Shown here in pieces: positions 55,601 through 64,000 of a stretch of DNA of 64,000 nucleotides. The notes under the pieces were generated by a model. That model was not told the DNA's origin. It did not search any database and was given only the letters and a program-made list of their open reading frames with translations. The position numbers and the translations under genes were made by a program. The stretch is taken from contig CM075346.1 in assembly GCA_037693485.1 (NCBI GenBank), forward strand, positions 132,328,501-132,392,500, written 5' to 3'. Source of the stretch: Kitagawia praeruptora (Eukaryota > Streptophyta > Magnoliopsida > Apiales > Apiaceae). Numbering within the stretch: position 1 is the first letter of the stretch; each line of letters begins with the position of its first letter.

Positions 55601-58600
55601 CCTACTCAAATGAGTGTGTTTAGGTGCAGGAATCTAAAGATTTTTTTTGCAATTAAGGTACAAAATTTAACTAAAGAGATACATGTTATGCGCATAATTG
55701 AGGTAGCCAAAGATAATTCCTCTTTTATCTAGCAAGCAAAGTGTTTCGGAAGCATTGTTTTTGGAAATATGAACGATTTTCACCAAAGTTAACCCAGGTG
55801 TAGTTTTTAGTATGTAAGAGGTCTCAGATAGATCAAAGATATTCTGATGTTACTATGGTTAGTTTTCAAGACTGATAGGAAGGTTAAGTGAGAAGATCAA
55901 TCACTATTCTAATGTAGGATTCAATCCTAGGAAGCACAGGTGCGCAGGGTGTGTGTACGGGGTGCGCCACCAGGCATACATCGATAGCAGCAGTCGTCGT
56001 CTCCTTCGTAGTCGATCTGTGTGTATGTGTATACCGTATATGTATATATATGTGTGTTTGTATGGACTGATTGTATATGTTTGTAATTGATGTTTAGATA
56101 TTTATGTATGAATGTATGTATATGTCTATATGACCATATGACTTTGACTATATGATTTTTTCCTTATTTAATTGTTAATGAGAGGCAGTAGGCAGTGGGC
56201 TTTGGTGTATATATATTTTGTATGTAGCGTAAATGTATTTTATGATATTTTTATAAATGCCGTATCCATCCGCACCCGAACCCTCATATTTTTGGATTTG
56301 TTGGTCCCCGTATCCTCGCACTGCTCACTGCATCCCCCCGCACCCGCACTCATTTTTCTTATATTCAATCACTTCTTCCTGTATCACTTTTGAATGACTA
56401 GGATTAAATGATGAAAGATTCCAGTGAGAACAAAATGGAAATTGTAATTCTGTTGCAAGTAGTTGGAATTCTTAAATTCTCAACAACTATGCATGTTGTA
56501 ACTTGTGATATTTTTAGTATCTTTAAATAATTTTTTAATTTTTTTTAAGATAAAAGTTATGATTCTGGTAATGGAAATTGTTCTGCTCATTGCAAATGTA
56601 TTGTACCACACAAATGTGTAGTCTCTGATTATTTATTGCCAAAAATTGGTGTGTGATTCTGATATGCTAATTGTTCATGTTAGTGTTCTTAGCTTTTGTG
56701 AATTTTGTGAATAGGTTATAATTGTTGATGATGGAAGTGCTGATGGAACCAAAAGAGTAGCTTTTGACTTTGTGAGGAGATACACTGTAGAGAATGTCAG
56801 GGTTATTCTTCTTGGAAGGAACTATGGCAAGGGAGAGGCTATAAGAAAAGTTAGTCCAATCTTCATTAATTCGCAGATCTCTTCACATTGCAGTAAGTTC
56901 ATGAATTCTCTTTATTTGTCATGACAAGTAATTGAAGCTCTTTGCTATTTGCGAAAGCAATTGCTATACAGGGAATGCTTCATTCACGGGGAGAATTACT
57001 TTTGATGCTGGATGCTGATGGAGCAACACAAGTGGATGACCTGGAAAAACTTGAAAAACAGGTTGACAGCATGATAAGTTGTAGTCATGTGCATGAACTA
57101 TTTGCCCAATAGTTTTACATTGATTCTCACTCCTATAGTTTGGTAAAAGTAAAAATTATTGAAGCACTGAATGTTTTTTCTATCTGCAACAGATCTTTGC
57201 ATTTGCAAAAAAGGAAAATGATTCTAGGCCAAAATTATCAGATATTCCTATTGTTGCCATTGGTTCTCGTGCTCATCTTGAGAAGAAAGCCTTAGCTACA
57301 GTTCAGTGAAGTTTCTGCTCTCTTTTGTTGTTGTTTAGAAAGATTAAATAATCTCATGGGAAATAATTGACATTATTATTCAGCGGAAGTGGTATCGCAA
57401 TTTTTTGATGAAAGGTTTCCATGTTGTGGTTCTATTGGCTACTGGTCCTGGAATTCGTGACACCCAGGTAACTGCTTTTATAGATATTGGATTATTTATC
57501 GCACTTTAAGAATTAAAAAAAGGTCCTGGGAACCAAGTGAAGTAATTAAAATCTAGATTCCTCGTATCTGCAGCCTAATATTATTTTTTGTATGTCAGTG
57601 TGGTTTTAAGATGTTCACTAGAGCTGCTGCGCGAAAGCTCTTTACAAACATTCGTTTGAAAAGGTAATCTTGATTTAAAGTTGTATATGATTTTTTTATA
57701 GTATTATATATGCGCCACATGCTGTTTTTGTTACACAGTATATGTGGTAGCATTTGGTGGACATGGCTACTCGTATAATTGCATGTTACCCCTTCCAACT
57801 TTTCTCATATTTAAACATTATAGTAATAGTAAGAAGCAAATGGGAAATAACCAAGTAAATGCATGGCATGAATGCATAAATCGATCTACTCTTCATTAAA
57901 GCTTTGCGATGAGAATTTCCTATTTCGCATGATGATAAAGAATGTTATTAAATAGTGAAACTTAATTTAGACTGATTATCGCAACAGCCTACTAGATGAG
58001 CATAGGCCATAGCTCATGGTGTAATATGTATTACTAAAGCATGCAAAGGAGGAGCTTATAGAAACAAAGAATTAGCAAACTTGGTCAAATTTAGTTCATA
58101 TGCATAATTTTACGAGTAAATCAAAGCATGACAATGTGTCTGGGTACTAGGTGAAAATGTGAAATAGAACGTCTAGATGAAATGCTCTATTAATGGGCAA
58201 TTACGGGACGTGCATTTTTCCATAAACACATAAATTTGTTTGTTCTTTTAGACATCTGTTATCTTTTTCTTTCAATTTAGCATTTAATCTAGAGAGCGAA
58301 TGCTGGAAAACTCCATTATCTATATATCCTCCATATTTACCCACCAAACTGCAATTAAAGACCTTTAATAGATGATGAAGTTTTCCATCATTTGTTCCCA
58401 GTATCAAATGCTAACTATGCAAGTAAAAATTTATCCAACTTAACGCATGCAGTGGACCAACTAATTTTTAATGAAATATTTACAGAAGACACATATTTAA
58501 TTGTATAATCTTTTTTTGATCAAAGGCAATAACGGCTTAAAAATTGTGTCTGTGTCCGTGCACATATCTGTATAATTTTGAAGGACCTATCTGACTATAT

Positions 58601-58850
58601 GTTCACTACGTTGGATACTTGAAACTATTATAGAATTGATCGAGGGACATTGGCTTTGTGTAGGTGGTGTTTTGATGTTGAGCTAATTTATCTATGCAAA
58701 TGGTTTCACATCCCTATAATTGAGATATCAGTGAACTGGTCTGAAATACCTGGATCCAAGGTCAATCCTTTGAGCATCCCAAACATGCTGTGGGAGATGG
58801 CACTTATGTCTTTGGGGTACAGGTCAGGAATCTGGAGAATTCGTACATGA
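49696..58850 (+). CDS. ALG5: dolichyl-phosphate beta-glucosyltransferase (EC 2.4.1.117)
   Basis: Transfers glucose from UDP-glucose to dolichyl phosphate at the ER membrane; Dol-P-Glc is the donor for the last steps of the N-glycan precursor. Exons: 49696-49811, 49905-49953, 51858-51964, 52784-52829, 56715-56849, 56972-57061, 57193-57300, 57384-57467, 57599-57663 and 58664-58850. All are GT-AG, phases fit, and they give 328 residues, close to known plant ALG5. Residues 6-28 form a membrane anchor. The GT2 domain has VVPAFNEE (72-79), VDDGSADGT (110-118), the metal-binding DAD (165-167) and GIRDTQCGFKMF (240-251). Introns 2, 4 and 9 are large; introns 2 and 4 hold transposable elements. No defect in the coding sequence is visible. 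Confidence 0.95.
50734..51515. repeat. foldback MITE pair in ALG5 intron 2
   Basis: A first element (50734-51171) runs GGGTGTTTGGGATTGC to GCAATGCCAAACACCC, with TTAAAATAAGTTACTTTTGA inside both ends. A truncated inverted copy (51172-51515) directly follows. The whole pairs about a centre near 51146 and is built from TTTAAGTCAAAAGT-type units, with A/T runs at 50934-50955 and 51348-51367. Confidence 0.75.
53210..53323. repeat. 57-bp tandem duplication in ALG5 intron 4
   Basis: Two near-perfect copies containing TTAAACGACAACACCCATC and GACTTAATGTTGAAGGACC. Confidence 0.9.
53395..55469 (+). mobile_element. non-autonomous LTR retrotransposon in ALG5 intron 4
   Basis: LTRs of 226 bases at 53395-53620 and 55244-55469 differ at about three places. 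The PBS TGGTATCAGAGCC directly follows the left LTR, and the polypurine tract GAGGGGGGA precedes the right one. TGAAG flanks both sides (53390-53394 and 55470-55474). LTRs run TGTTAG to ATA, a TG..TA terminus rather than TG..CA. The 1.6 kb interior has no gag or pol, only short unsupported frames rich in TGTTAC and GCTACT, so the enzymes must have come from a copia relative. It lies in the same direction as the gene. Confidence 0.88.
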
Positions 58851-59168
58851 TATGCTTGGCATACAAAGTCAGTCTATTAACAATGAGCACTACTCTTATC
58901 AGAAGTTCTAATTTTCCTGCTTGAAGTGCGATATGATCATTCTTGTAACACTGTAATTCAGCAATGATGTGATATTAGAATCACTTTTGCAGAGGATGTA
59001 GATTGTGGATAACCTGAGTTTTTTTTGGTATGAGAATTGAGAAGTAATGCAAAACATTTACACAACCTATAAATTTACATCTATAGTTGTACAATATACC
59101 TCTGCACATTGCTCTCACTTAACTATTACATTTTACTATTGGATTCTAATTTAAGCATCCTGTATATA
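58851..59168. other. ALG5 3' region
   Basis: AT-rich with no coding frame. Presumably holds the 3' untranslated end of ALG5; no further feature seen. Confidence 0.4.
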
Positions 59169-59170
59169 TA

Positions 59171-59795
59171 CTCCCTCCCTTTGTCCCATTGAAACTGACT
59201 GACTTGACTTTTCTTGGTTAAATTGAGGGTAATGGCCAATAATACCTTTTTTTTCAACATCCCGTCACTGGAATACCATTTTTCAGAAAAGTGGCCAAAA
59301 ATACCACTCTATTACGCATTTGGGATTGGGGTAATAGGTTTTATATTAGTTACGCATTTTAAAAGGGTAATAGGTGAAACAGTACTTCCTATTACGCATT
59401 TGGAGAATACGCATTCTCCAAAGGGGTAACAGGAAATTTTTTTATATGTATTACCCATTTGTCACATGTGTAACATAAAGTTTCAGATTTTTTTTTATTA
59501 CCCACTTGGTAGATGCGTAACTTGCTGGTATTATTGGTCATCAATCCCAAAAAATGTTATTTTGGTTAAGTTTTTAAAAACTTGTGGTATTTATGTCATT
59601 GTTTCTTAAATTGACCAATTTTATAACTTAAATTACGTATATTATATGTTAAATATAATTAATGAAAAAAATATGATAAGAAAATATAGATCATATATTA
59701 TAGTCTACAGTTTTAGATTTATAAAAACATAAGTCGATAATTTTTAAAAATCATTCAGGTTGGGTCAGCCAGTTGTTTAAATGGGACGGAGGTAG
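59171..59795. mobile_element. Stowaway-like MITE, split by another insertion
   Basis: TA|CTCCCTCC...TTTGTCCCATT at the left and AATGGGACGGAGGTAG|TA at the right. The nested element at 59222-59561 accounts for its unusual length; without it about 277 bases remain. Confidence 0.75.
59222..59561. mobile_element. MITE nested in the Stowaway-like MITE
   Basis: Flanked by TTGGTTAA at 59214-59221 and 59562-59569. Inner ends pair imperfectly (TAATGGCCAATAATACC and GGTATTATTGGTCATCA). The interior repeats TATTACGCATTTGG. The 8-9 bp duplication suggests the hAT or Mutator type. Confidence 0.6.
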
Positions 59796-59797
59796 TA

Positions 59798-60003
59798 TAT
59801 CATTGGATATTCACTTGTGGGGATAAACAGTTGTAAATTGCGAATGGATCACTTAACAGTCAACCAGTTCTCCCGTCACTATATATTTGTTTGCTAAATG
59901 AAAATAATACGTATTACTGTACAAGATATATCAATCATTTAACAAATGTGTGTATTGCAAGAACACAAGTTGGTACTTAAGCGAAAAAAAAAAAACACAA
60001 GTT
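59798..60003. other. spacer, nothing recognised
   Basis: AT-rich, with a 12-base A run near 59985. Confidence 0.4.
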
Positions 60004-60008
60004 GGTTA

Positions 60009-60195
60009 TGTTAGAATATAATATAAGATTCATATAAGGCCTTCCTTTAATACCTTAAGATTTTAGATGAGTTAGTTACTTAATATGGTATCAGAGCTCA
60101 GCACGTAGATTTTAGATGAGTTAGTTACTTAATATGGTATCAGAGCTCAGCACGTAGAGGAAGGTTTTATATGGATCTTATATTATATTCTAACA
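60009..60195. mobile_element. 187-bp inverted mini-retroelement
   Basis: Both ends are the same LTR start in opposite directions: TGTTAGAATATAATATAAG at 60009 and its inverse ending CTAACA at 60195. It is flanked by GGTTA (60004-60008 and 60196-60200). Inside is a 49-bp direct duplication (60061 and 60110), each unit with the primer binding site TGGTATCAGAGC (60086 and 60135). Confidence 0.7.
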
Positions 60196-60379
60196 GGTTA
60201 GTTGGGGATTACTCTTATCAATCAGAGACGTATACAGCATAAAATACATCGCCCTCAGTTTTCCTAGTTCTTTACTTGGAACATTGTTTTTATTAAATTA
60301 TAGTGATTCATTAATGATCATAATTTCTTGAAATTCTACTCTTTTACGTTTCATTTAGTTTCCGTTATATATACATATA

Positions 60380-60748
60380 GGCTAGCGTTCAAATAGAAAC
60401 CAACCTTAAAATAGAAACCAGAAACCTACACTAAATAAATTATATATTTTAATGGCCCCGCTAGGGACACCTTTACAAAAAACTTATAAAATTCTTGGCT
60501 CTATTAAAAAAATATATAAAAAAATAAAAAAGTTACTGTTCACATGTCACGTCATCGCGTGGACAGTAACTTTTTTAAAAAAAATTTTTTTATTTATTTT
60601 TTATTTTTTTGTTGAATAGAGCCAATAATTTTAAACGTTTTTTGTATTGGGGTACCCCTAATTTGGTCATTAGATTAGCTTGAAATATTTAATTTAGGTT
60701 TAGTTTCTAGTTTCCATTCCAAGTTAGTTTCTATTAGAACAAGACCCA
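60380..60748. mobile_element. (TA)n-targeting MITE 1
   Basis: Flanked by TATATA tracts. Outer ends GTTCAAATAGAAACCAAC and GTTTCTATTAGAAC pair. Inner arms have GGCCCCGCTAGGG/GGGGTACCCC and GGCTCTATT/AATAGAGCC. The centre is TTACTGTTCACATGTCACGT with TGGACAGTAA. Confidence 0.7.
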
Positions 60749-60758
60749 ATATATATAT

Positions 60759-61125
60759 AGGCTAGCGTTCAAATAGAAACCAACCTTAGAATAAGAACTA
60801 GAAACCTACACTAAATAAATTATATTTCATTTATATTAATGGCCCCGCTAGGGGCACCTTCACAAAATACTTATAAAATTCTTGGCTCTATTCAACAAAA
60901 ATATTAAAAAAATAAAAAAAAATTATTGTTCACGTGCCACGTCATCACGTGAACAGTAACTTTTTTTATTTTATTTTTTTATATTTTTGTTGAATAGAGC
61001 CAATAATTTTAAATGTTTTTTGTGTTGGAGTACCCCTAATTTGGTCATTAGATTAGCTTGAAATATTTAATTTATGTTTAGTTTCTAGTTTTTATTCTAA
61101 ATTAGTTTCTTTTAGAACAAGACCC
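60759..61125. mobile_element. (TA)n-targeting MITE 2
   Basis: Same family and direction as the element at 60380; both begin GGCTAGCGTTCAAATAGAAA. Centre TTCACGTGCCACGTCATCAC, then GTGAACAGTAA. Confidence 0.7.
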
Positions 61126-61137
61126 TATATATATATA

Positions 61138-61519
61138 GGGTTAGACTCCATAAAGAACACTTTAAATAAAGAACAACAAAGAACACCTCATATCTAATAG
61201 ATCCATTGCCCCTGGCGGGGCCACCCAATACAAAAAGTTCTTATTTTTTTTAGGCTCTATCCATCCAGCAAAAAAAAAAAAAAAAAAAAAATTGAAAATT
61301 TTACTGTTCATCAATGACGTCATCAGTGACGTCATCATGAACAGTAAAATTTTCAATTTTTTTTTTTTTTTTTTTTTTGCTGGATGGATAGAGCCTAAAA
61401 AAATAAGAACTTTTTGTATTGGGTGCCCCTGGCGGGGCCAATGGATCTATTGGAATAAATAATTTTATAGTGTTCTTTATTGTTCTTTATATAAGAGTGT
61501 TCTTTATGGAGCAAAGGCC
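61138..61519. mobile_element. (TA)n-targeting MITE 3
   Basis: Ends GACTCCATAAAGAACAC and GTGTTCTTTATGGAGC. Arms contain CCCCTGGCGGGGCCA and GGCTCTATCCATCCAGCA with inverses. The centre is TGACGTCATCAGTGACGTCA between TTACTGTTCATCA and TGAACAGTAA. A/T runs of 20 or more flank the centre. Confidence 0.75.
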
Positions 61520-61531
61520 TATATATATATA

Positions 61532-61915
61532 GGGAGGTGCTCAAATGAGACCCCTCTTATAATGAGACTCTCTCTTATAATAAGTCCCCCTCATATTTCA
61601 TATATTTTAAAGGGCCCCGCCAGGGGCACCCAATACAAAAAAGTCTTATAATTCTACCCTCTATTCATTCATAAAAAAAAAATTAAAAAAAATATTTTTT
61701 TTTCAAAAAAAAAAATGATGACGTGCCAGCAGTTTTTTGTATTTTTTTTTAAAAACAAATTTAGAATTTCTTTTTTGATGAATGGATAGAGGATATAATT
61801 ATAAGACTTTTTCGTATTGGGTGCCCCTGGCGGGGCCCTTTAGAATAAAAGAAAATTGAGGGGGACTCATTGTAAGAGAGGGTCTCATTATAAGAAGGGT
61901 CTCATTTGAGCAGCC
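61532..61915. mobile_element. (TA)n-targeting MITE 4
   Basis: Ends GCTCAAATGAGACCC and GGGTCTCATTTGAGC. Arms contain GGCCCCGCCAGGGGCACCCA and its inverse. The centre holds TGATGACGTGCC but the ACTGTTC arms are lost. Confidence 0.7.
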
Positions 61916-61928
61916 ATATATATATATA

Positions 61929-63002
61929 GGGTCTTGCTCAAATGAGAACTCTCACTTATGATGAGACATGAGATCTAATCCTAACCTTATATTTTTTATA
62001 TCTAAATTAAATCCTAGCCCCACAATTATTGTTTAAAATTTTATTTTTTATATTATTCATTTAATTCAACATCATCTTCCACAATCATTTTTTCCATACT
62101 CCAGTCACCATCTCCGGCGACAAATTCCGACCACCCAGAAAATCTCCACCGGTAAACGGAAAATCACCGCACTGCCTCCACCACCTCCGATCACCACCAA
62201 CAAAAATCACCACCTGTAAACAGAAAATCACCACACTCCGCCACCTCCAGCCACCACACTGCCACCACCACCAACAAAAATCACCACCAAATGACGAAAA
62301 TCACCACAACCAAAAACATTACAAATCACCCCATCTCCCCCACCACCCGCCACCACTTGCTACTACCACTAAAAATCATCACCGAAAGCCGAAAATCACC
62401 ACCGAAAACAGAAAATCACCACCGAAAAATGAAAAATACCAACTGCATTCAGAAAATCACCGTCACGCCACCGCTTATCACCACCATCACGCCACATCTT
62501 ATCAACGAATTTATAGATGAACACAAATCGTCAAATGTCAAATGAAAATTACCAATTTTTTTTAAAAACGAATCAGATCTGCATAATTAACACGCGCCAC
62601 CGAGCAACCTTCACTACCACCAACGAATCAGAGTGTACTGAGATGAGTCGGTGACTCGGGAGAGGCGACGAATTGAAAGAGGAGAGGAGAAAGGGGGAGA
62701 GGGGAAGAGAGAGAGTTCGAATCGGCCGGAATCAGTGGTGAGGTGGTCGGAATCGTTGAGTGAGGTGGTCTGGTCGGAATTGGTGTGCGGCGGGCGGCGG
62801 TCGGTTTGGTGGCGGGGGAGCAGGGGATGAGTGCGTGTGTTTGTGTGTGTGCTGTGCGTGTGGTGTGTGTATGCGTGTGTTGTGTGTGTAGTGGGTATGT
62901 GTTTAAAATGTGTGGTTATGATTTAATTAGATGTAAAAAATGTGGGGCTGAGATTAGATCTTAGTTCTCATTTTAATTGTGGGTTCTCATTTGAGCAAAA
63001 CC
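61929..63002. mobile_element. (TA)n-flanked MITE 5, enlarged
   Basis: Ends TTGCTCAAATGAGAACTC and GGTTCTCATTTGAGCAA. It lacks the GGGGC arms. The interior has a CACCAC/AAAATCACC-rich stretch (62100-62520) and then a G-rich and TGTG-rich stretch (62640-62900). No gene is supported in either. Confidence 0.6.
62100..62520. repeat. AAAATCACCACC-rich low-complexity tract
   Basis: GAAAATCACC occurs about eight times, with CCACCACC and CCGCCACC between. A short open frame through it is compositional. Confidence 0.7.
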
Positions 63003-63029
63003 ATATATATATATATATATATATATATA

Positions 63030-63397
63030 GGCCTTTGCTCCATAAAGAACACTCTTATATAACAAACAATAAAGAACACTATAAAATAATTTATTCCAAT
63101 AGATCCATTGGCCCCGCCAGGGGCACCCAATACAAAAAGTTCTTATTTTTTTAGGCTCTATCCATCCAGCAAAAAAAATTGAAAATTTACTGTTCATCGA
63201 TGACGTCATCAGTGACGTCATCATGAACAGTAAAATTTTCAAAAAAAAAATTTTTTATTTTTTTTTGCTGGATGGATAGAGCCTAAAAAAATAAGAACTT
63301 TTTGTATTGGGTGGTCCCGCCAGGGGCAATGGATCTATTAGATATGAAGTGTTCTTTGTTGTTTGTTATATAAGGTGTTTGCTATGGAGTCCAACCC
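63030..63397. mobile_element. (TA)n-targeting MITE 6, inverse of MITE 3
   Basis: Begins GCCTTTGCTCCATAAAGAAC, the inverse of the right end of the element at 61138, and ends GGAGTCCAACCC, the inverse of its left end. The centre again has two TGACGTCA motifs between ACTGTTCATC and GAACAGTAA. Confidence 0.75.
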
Positions 63398-63409
63398 TAT
63401 ATATATATA

Positions 63410-63765
63410 GGGTCTTGTTCTAATAGAAACTAACTTAGAATAAAAACTAGAAACTAAACCTAAATTAAATATTTCAAGCTAATCTAATGATCAAATTAGG
63501 GGTACCCCAATACAAAAAACATTTAAAATTATTGGCTCTATTCAACAAAAAAATTAAAAAAAGTTACTGTTCACGTGATGACGTGGCACTTGAACAGTAA
63601 CTTTTTATTTATTTTTTTTTTTATTTTTTTTGAATATAGCCAAGAATTTTATAAGTTTTTTGTGAAGGTGCCCCTAGTGGGGTCATTAAAATAAATGAAA
63701 TATAATTTATTTAGTGTAAGTTTCTAGTTTCTATTCTTAGATTGGTTTCTATTTGAACGCTAACC
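63410..63765. mobile_element. (TA)n-targeting MITE 7, inverse of MITEs 1 and 2
   Basis: Begins GGTCTTGTTCTAATAGAAAC and ends GTTTCTATTTGAACGCTAAC, the inverse of the elements at 60380 and 60759. Centre TTCACGTGATGACGTGGCAC. Confidence 0.75.
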
Positions 63766-63784
63766 TATATATATATATATATAT

Positions 63785-64000
63785 TCGGGTAAAATGCTTA
63801 ATCATAACTGAACTCTTGCAAGTGAGTCACCAAACTAAAAAAGTTTGCAGTCAACTCATTAAACTAGTCAATTCATTAAACTGATAAAAACTTGCATTTA
63901 GGTAACTGCCGTTAAAAATTAGGGAAATGTTATTTCCAGAACTCTTTTTTTATTTTCAGAGCTATTTGTAACATAATGTATCACAATATGCAACACTTTG
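63785..64000. other. window end, partial MITE-like sequence
   Basis: 63928-63965 (AAATGTTATTTCCAGA then TTTTATTTTCAGAGC) resembles the end of the MITE at 49341. The element continues beyond the window. No gene seen. Confidence 0.4.

Noticed and set aside
58200..58407. Minus-strand frame in ALG5 intron 9
   Set aside because: No recognisable sequence; it lies within an intron and shows no coding signature.
62291..62545. Open frame of 84 codons
   Set aside because: Runs through AAAATCACCACC repeats and has the composition of the repeat, not of a protein.

Overview
The window is nuclear DNA of a flowering plant, most likely a eudicot. It is AT-rich, its genes have canonical GT-AG introns, and most of it is nested plant transposable elements. 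Only three intact host genes can be supported: a secreted GH17 beta-1,3-glucanase with an X8/CBM43 domain (31093-34018, 4 exons), an intronless gene for an uncharacterised 225-residue protein (36416-37093), and ALG5, dolichyl-phosphate beta-glucosyltransferase (49696-58850, 10 exons). I could not fix the species.

Positions 1-10022 (plus a few bases at 29019-29031) hold a decayed minus-strand Ty3/gypsy element of the Tat/Retand type. From right to left it has an LTR, a PBS, gag, protease, RT, two RNase H domains and integrase. An oppositely oriented, intron-containing extra ORF and then two tandem-repeat arrays lie beyond pol. Its coding regions carry many stops, and the RT core is replaced by a CGGTTCGG-rich insertion.

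Positions 10023-29013 hold the most unusual structure. Two SIRE-like Ty1/copia bodies face away from each other as arms of about 8.2 kb, joined by a 2.35 kb centre made of gag, PBS and LTR pieces. The whole 18,991 bp block begins with a correct LTR 5' end, finishes with a correct LTR 3' end and is flanked by one 5-bp target duplication, GGTCT. It therefore looks like a single integration of a rearranged, head-to-head inverted cDNA into the outer end of the gypsy LTR, rather than two insertions. The arms are nearly identical: pol differs at 5 of 1083 residues and the extra ORF at 1 of 676.

Positions 29032-49695 contain the glucanase and the 225-residue gene among MITEs, a hAT-type MITE with tRNA-like boxes, two solo LTRs nested one in the other (each with perfect target duplications), and a run of Helitron-like elements joined end to end. 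ALG5 follows. Its intron 2 carries a foldback element and its intron 4 a 2.1 kb non-autonomous LTR element. From 59171 to the end there is a Stowaway-like MITE with another MITE inside it, a 187-bp inverted mini-retroelement, and a train of seven related MITEs placed end to end at (TA)n tracts with ACGT-core palindromes in most of their centres.
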